Shown: in pieces, positions 62,962 through 64,000 of the stretch
How positions within the stretch are numbered: the first letter of the stretch is position 1
How the letters are laid out: every line of letters begins with the position of its first letter
DNA from: Lysobacter silvisoli
Lineage (GTDB): Bacteria > Pseudomonadota > Gammaproteobacteria > Xanthomonadales > Xanthomonadaceae
Reading direction: 5' to 3'
Length of the DNA stretch: 64,000 nt
NCBI RefSeq assembly: GCF_003382365.1
Contig: NZ_QTSU01000001.1
Coordinates: forward strand, 806,001-870,000
Notes under the pieces: generated by a model
Seen by the model: only the letters and a program-made list of their open reading frames with translations
Database searches by the model: none
What the model was told of the DNA's origin: nothing
Position numbers and translations under genes: made by a program

Positions 62962-62997
62962 AACGAAAACAGGGCCCCCCGGGCCCTGTTTTCGTTT
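62962..62997 (+). terminator. Terminator of tRNA-Gly
   Basis: A 16-base stem, AACGAAAACAGGGCCC with GGGCCCTGTTTTCGTT, encloses three C residues and ends in T residues (GTTTG). Confidence 0.9.
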
Positions 62998-63047
62998 GCG
63001 CGCCTCTATATTGGCGCGCCTCTTTGAATGTTCGCGTAGCTCTTGCT

Positions 63048-63128
63048 CGTCATCCCCGCGAAAGCGGGGATCCAGAGACTTCAGAGTCGTGCTTCGATAG
63101 AGCCCGATGTCCGCTTCGCGGGAATGAC
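63048..63128. repeat. Inverted pair of GTCAT-CCCCGC repeats
   Basis: A first copy, CGTCATCCCCGCGAAAGCGG with ATCCAG, runs from 63048 to 63075 and has a GNRA-type tetraloop (ATCCCCGC-GAAA-GCGGGGAT). A degenerate inverted copy (GTCCGCTTCGCGGGAATGAC) is at about 63109-63128. This element type is widespread between proteobacterial genes. Confidence 0.75.
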
Positions 63129-63155
63129 CAGCAAACGCAGCACCAAGGAACCTCC

Positions 63156-63941
63156 GTGCCCGAACTCGCCCTGCAGATACTCCTGCTGCTGTTCCTGGCC
63201 GGCCTGCTGGCCGGCTTCATCGACGCCATCGCCGGAGGCGGCGGCATGGTCACCATTCCGGCCATGCTGCTGGCCGGCATACCGCCGCTGCAGGTGCTGG
63301 GCACCAACAAACTGCAGTCGCTGTTCGGTTCGGCCTCGGCCAGTTGGGCCTACGCGCGTCACGGCCACGTCGATCTGCGCGAACAACTGCCGATGGCGCT
63401 CACCGCCGCGCTGGGCGCGGTGCTGGGCGCCTTGCTCGCCACCGTGGTGCCTGCCGGAGTGCTCAAGGCGGCGCTGCCGTTCCTGCTGATCGCCATCGCC
63501 GTGTACTTCGGCCTCAAGCCCGGCATCGGCGATGTCGAACGCCACCGGCGCATGAGCGCGTTCGCGTTCGGCGCGACCGTGGTGCCGCTGATCGGTTTCT
63601 ACGACGGCGTGTTCGGTCCGGGCACCGGCTCGTTCCTGATGCTGGGCTTCGTGAGCCTGGCCGGTTACGGCATTCTCAAAGCCACCGCGCACACCAAGTT
63701 CCTCAACTTCGGTTCCAACGTGGGCGCGTTCGCGGTGTTCCTGGCCTTCGGCGCGGTGCTGTGGAAGGTGGGCCTGGTCATGGGCCTGGGCCAGTTCGTC
63801 GGCGCGCAGCTGGGATCGCGTTTCGCGATGAAGCAGGGCGCCAAGGTGATCAAGCCGCTGCTGGTCACCGTATCGGTGCTGCTGGCGCTGCGCCTGCTCG
63901 CCGACCCCGCGCATCCCTTGCGGCTGTGGCTGGGATTCTGA
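63156..63941 (+). CDS. TSUP family (TauE/SafE) membrane transporter
   Basis: A 261-residue permease with about seven to eight helices. The N-terminal GLLAGFIDAIAGGGGMVTIP is the TSUP hallmark, with its internal repeat near FYDGVFGPGTGSFLM. Members export sulfite, sulfoacetate or related anions; the E. coli YfcA branch has no assigned substrate. The start is GTG 63156, with AAGGA 6 bases before it; the frame is open further upstream, through the tRNA region, but is not coding there. Confidence 0.88.
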   Translation: MPELALQILLLLFLAGLLAGFIDAIAGGGGMVTIPAMLLAGIPPLQVLGTNKLQSLFGSASASWAYARHGHVDLREQLPMALTAALGAVLGALLATVVPAGVLKAALPFLLIAIAVYFGLKPGIGDVERHRRMSAFAFGATVVPLIGFYDGVFGPGTGSFLMLGFVSLAGYGILKATAHTKFLNFGSNVGAFAVFLAFGAVLWKVGLVMGLGQFVGAQLGSRFAMKQGAKVIKPLLVTVSVLLALRLLADPAHPLRLWLGF

Positions 63942-64000
63942 GGCCCGCCGGCGTGGAGATTGCCTTGGGTGGTCGGATCGGGCCATAATCGCCAACCCGC
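63942..64000. other. Window end, upstream of an unseen gene
   Basis: The last 59 bases hold no complete gene. CATAAT near 63984 could be the -10 element of a gene that begins beyond the window. Confidence 0.3.

Overview
The window looks like a chromosomal segment of a Lysobacter-like member of the Xanthomonadaceae. The evidence is very high GC with strong third-position GC bias, gene content and order of that family (sdhCDAB with sdhE and lolCD, then comEC-exbBD-msbA-lpxK and kdsB-uvrC-pgsA-tRNA-Gly), a secreted Lys-N type M35 protease, and very many short GTAG/GTGG-headed palindromic repeats between genes. Species cannot be fixed from sequence reading alone. No prophage, insertion sequence, plasmid, CRISPR array or rRNA was seen; this is core chromosome with scattered accessory genes.

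Layout. 1-10.6 kb: 3' part of an exported glycerophosphodiesterase, a SIR2 deacetylase, an exported M3 peptidase diverging from an exported amidohydrolase, a TonB-dependent receptor and a glutathione peroxidase. 10.7-16.4 kb: an acyltransferase diverging from a membrane-tethered LytTR regulator across a large inverted repeat, then fpr and tex diverging across a Fur-box-like palindrome. 16.4-17.1 kb: a gene-free island of four repeat families. 17.1-21 kb (minus): alpha/beta hydrolase, ABC exporter and PQQ-type sugar dehydrogenase lipoprotein. 21.2-24.2 kb: unknown exported protein, RidA-like protein, class I fumarase. 24.2-28.4 kb (minus): four lipid or membrane genes (sterol-desaturase family, patatin, PldA, DUF456). 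28.6-34.8 kb: cold shock protein with a structured leader, Lys-N type protease, glycine-zipper proteins, membrane-anchored cytochrome c'-like protein, tcdA, tatD. 34.9-39.9 kb: gcdH, GNAT, GST and a fused 2-oxoacid dehydrogenase E1.

40.1-48.7 kb is a respiratory block. ygfZ diverges, over only 29 bp, from a DUF1674/SDHAF4-like gene followed by sdhC-sdhD-sdhA-sdhB, a MAPEG protein, an unknown exported protein, sdhE, a ygfX-like gene, and lolC-lolD. Complex II is therefore encoded beside three assembly or Fe-S maintenance factors. 49.5-55.8 kb is a tight plus-strand envelope and competence run (comEC, exbB, exbD, msbA, lpxK, LprI-like). A minus-strand TonB-dependent siderophore receptor with a good Fur box (56.3-58.7 kb) then separates lpxK from kdsB. 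The end holds kdsB, a low-molecular-weight tyrosine phosphatase, uvrC, pgsA, tRNA-Gly(GCC) with a clear promoter and terminator, and a TSUP permease.

Functional themes are envelope biogenesis (LPS, lipoprotein release, phosphatidylglycerol), aerobic carbon metabolism (SDH, fumarase, glutaryl-CoA and 2-oxoacid oxidation), iron-linked control (two Fur-like palindromes) and secreted degradative enzymes. The most noteworthy items are the LytTR/acyltransferase inverted repeat, the SD-sequestering leader of the cold shock gene, the SDH assembly-factor locus, and the siderophore receptor inside the LPS cluster.
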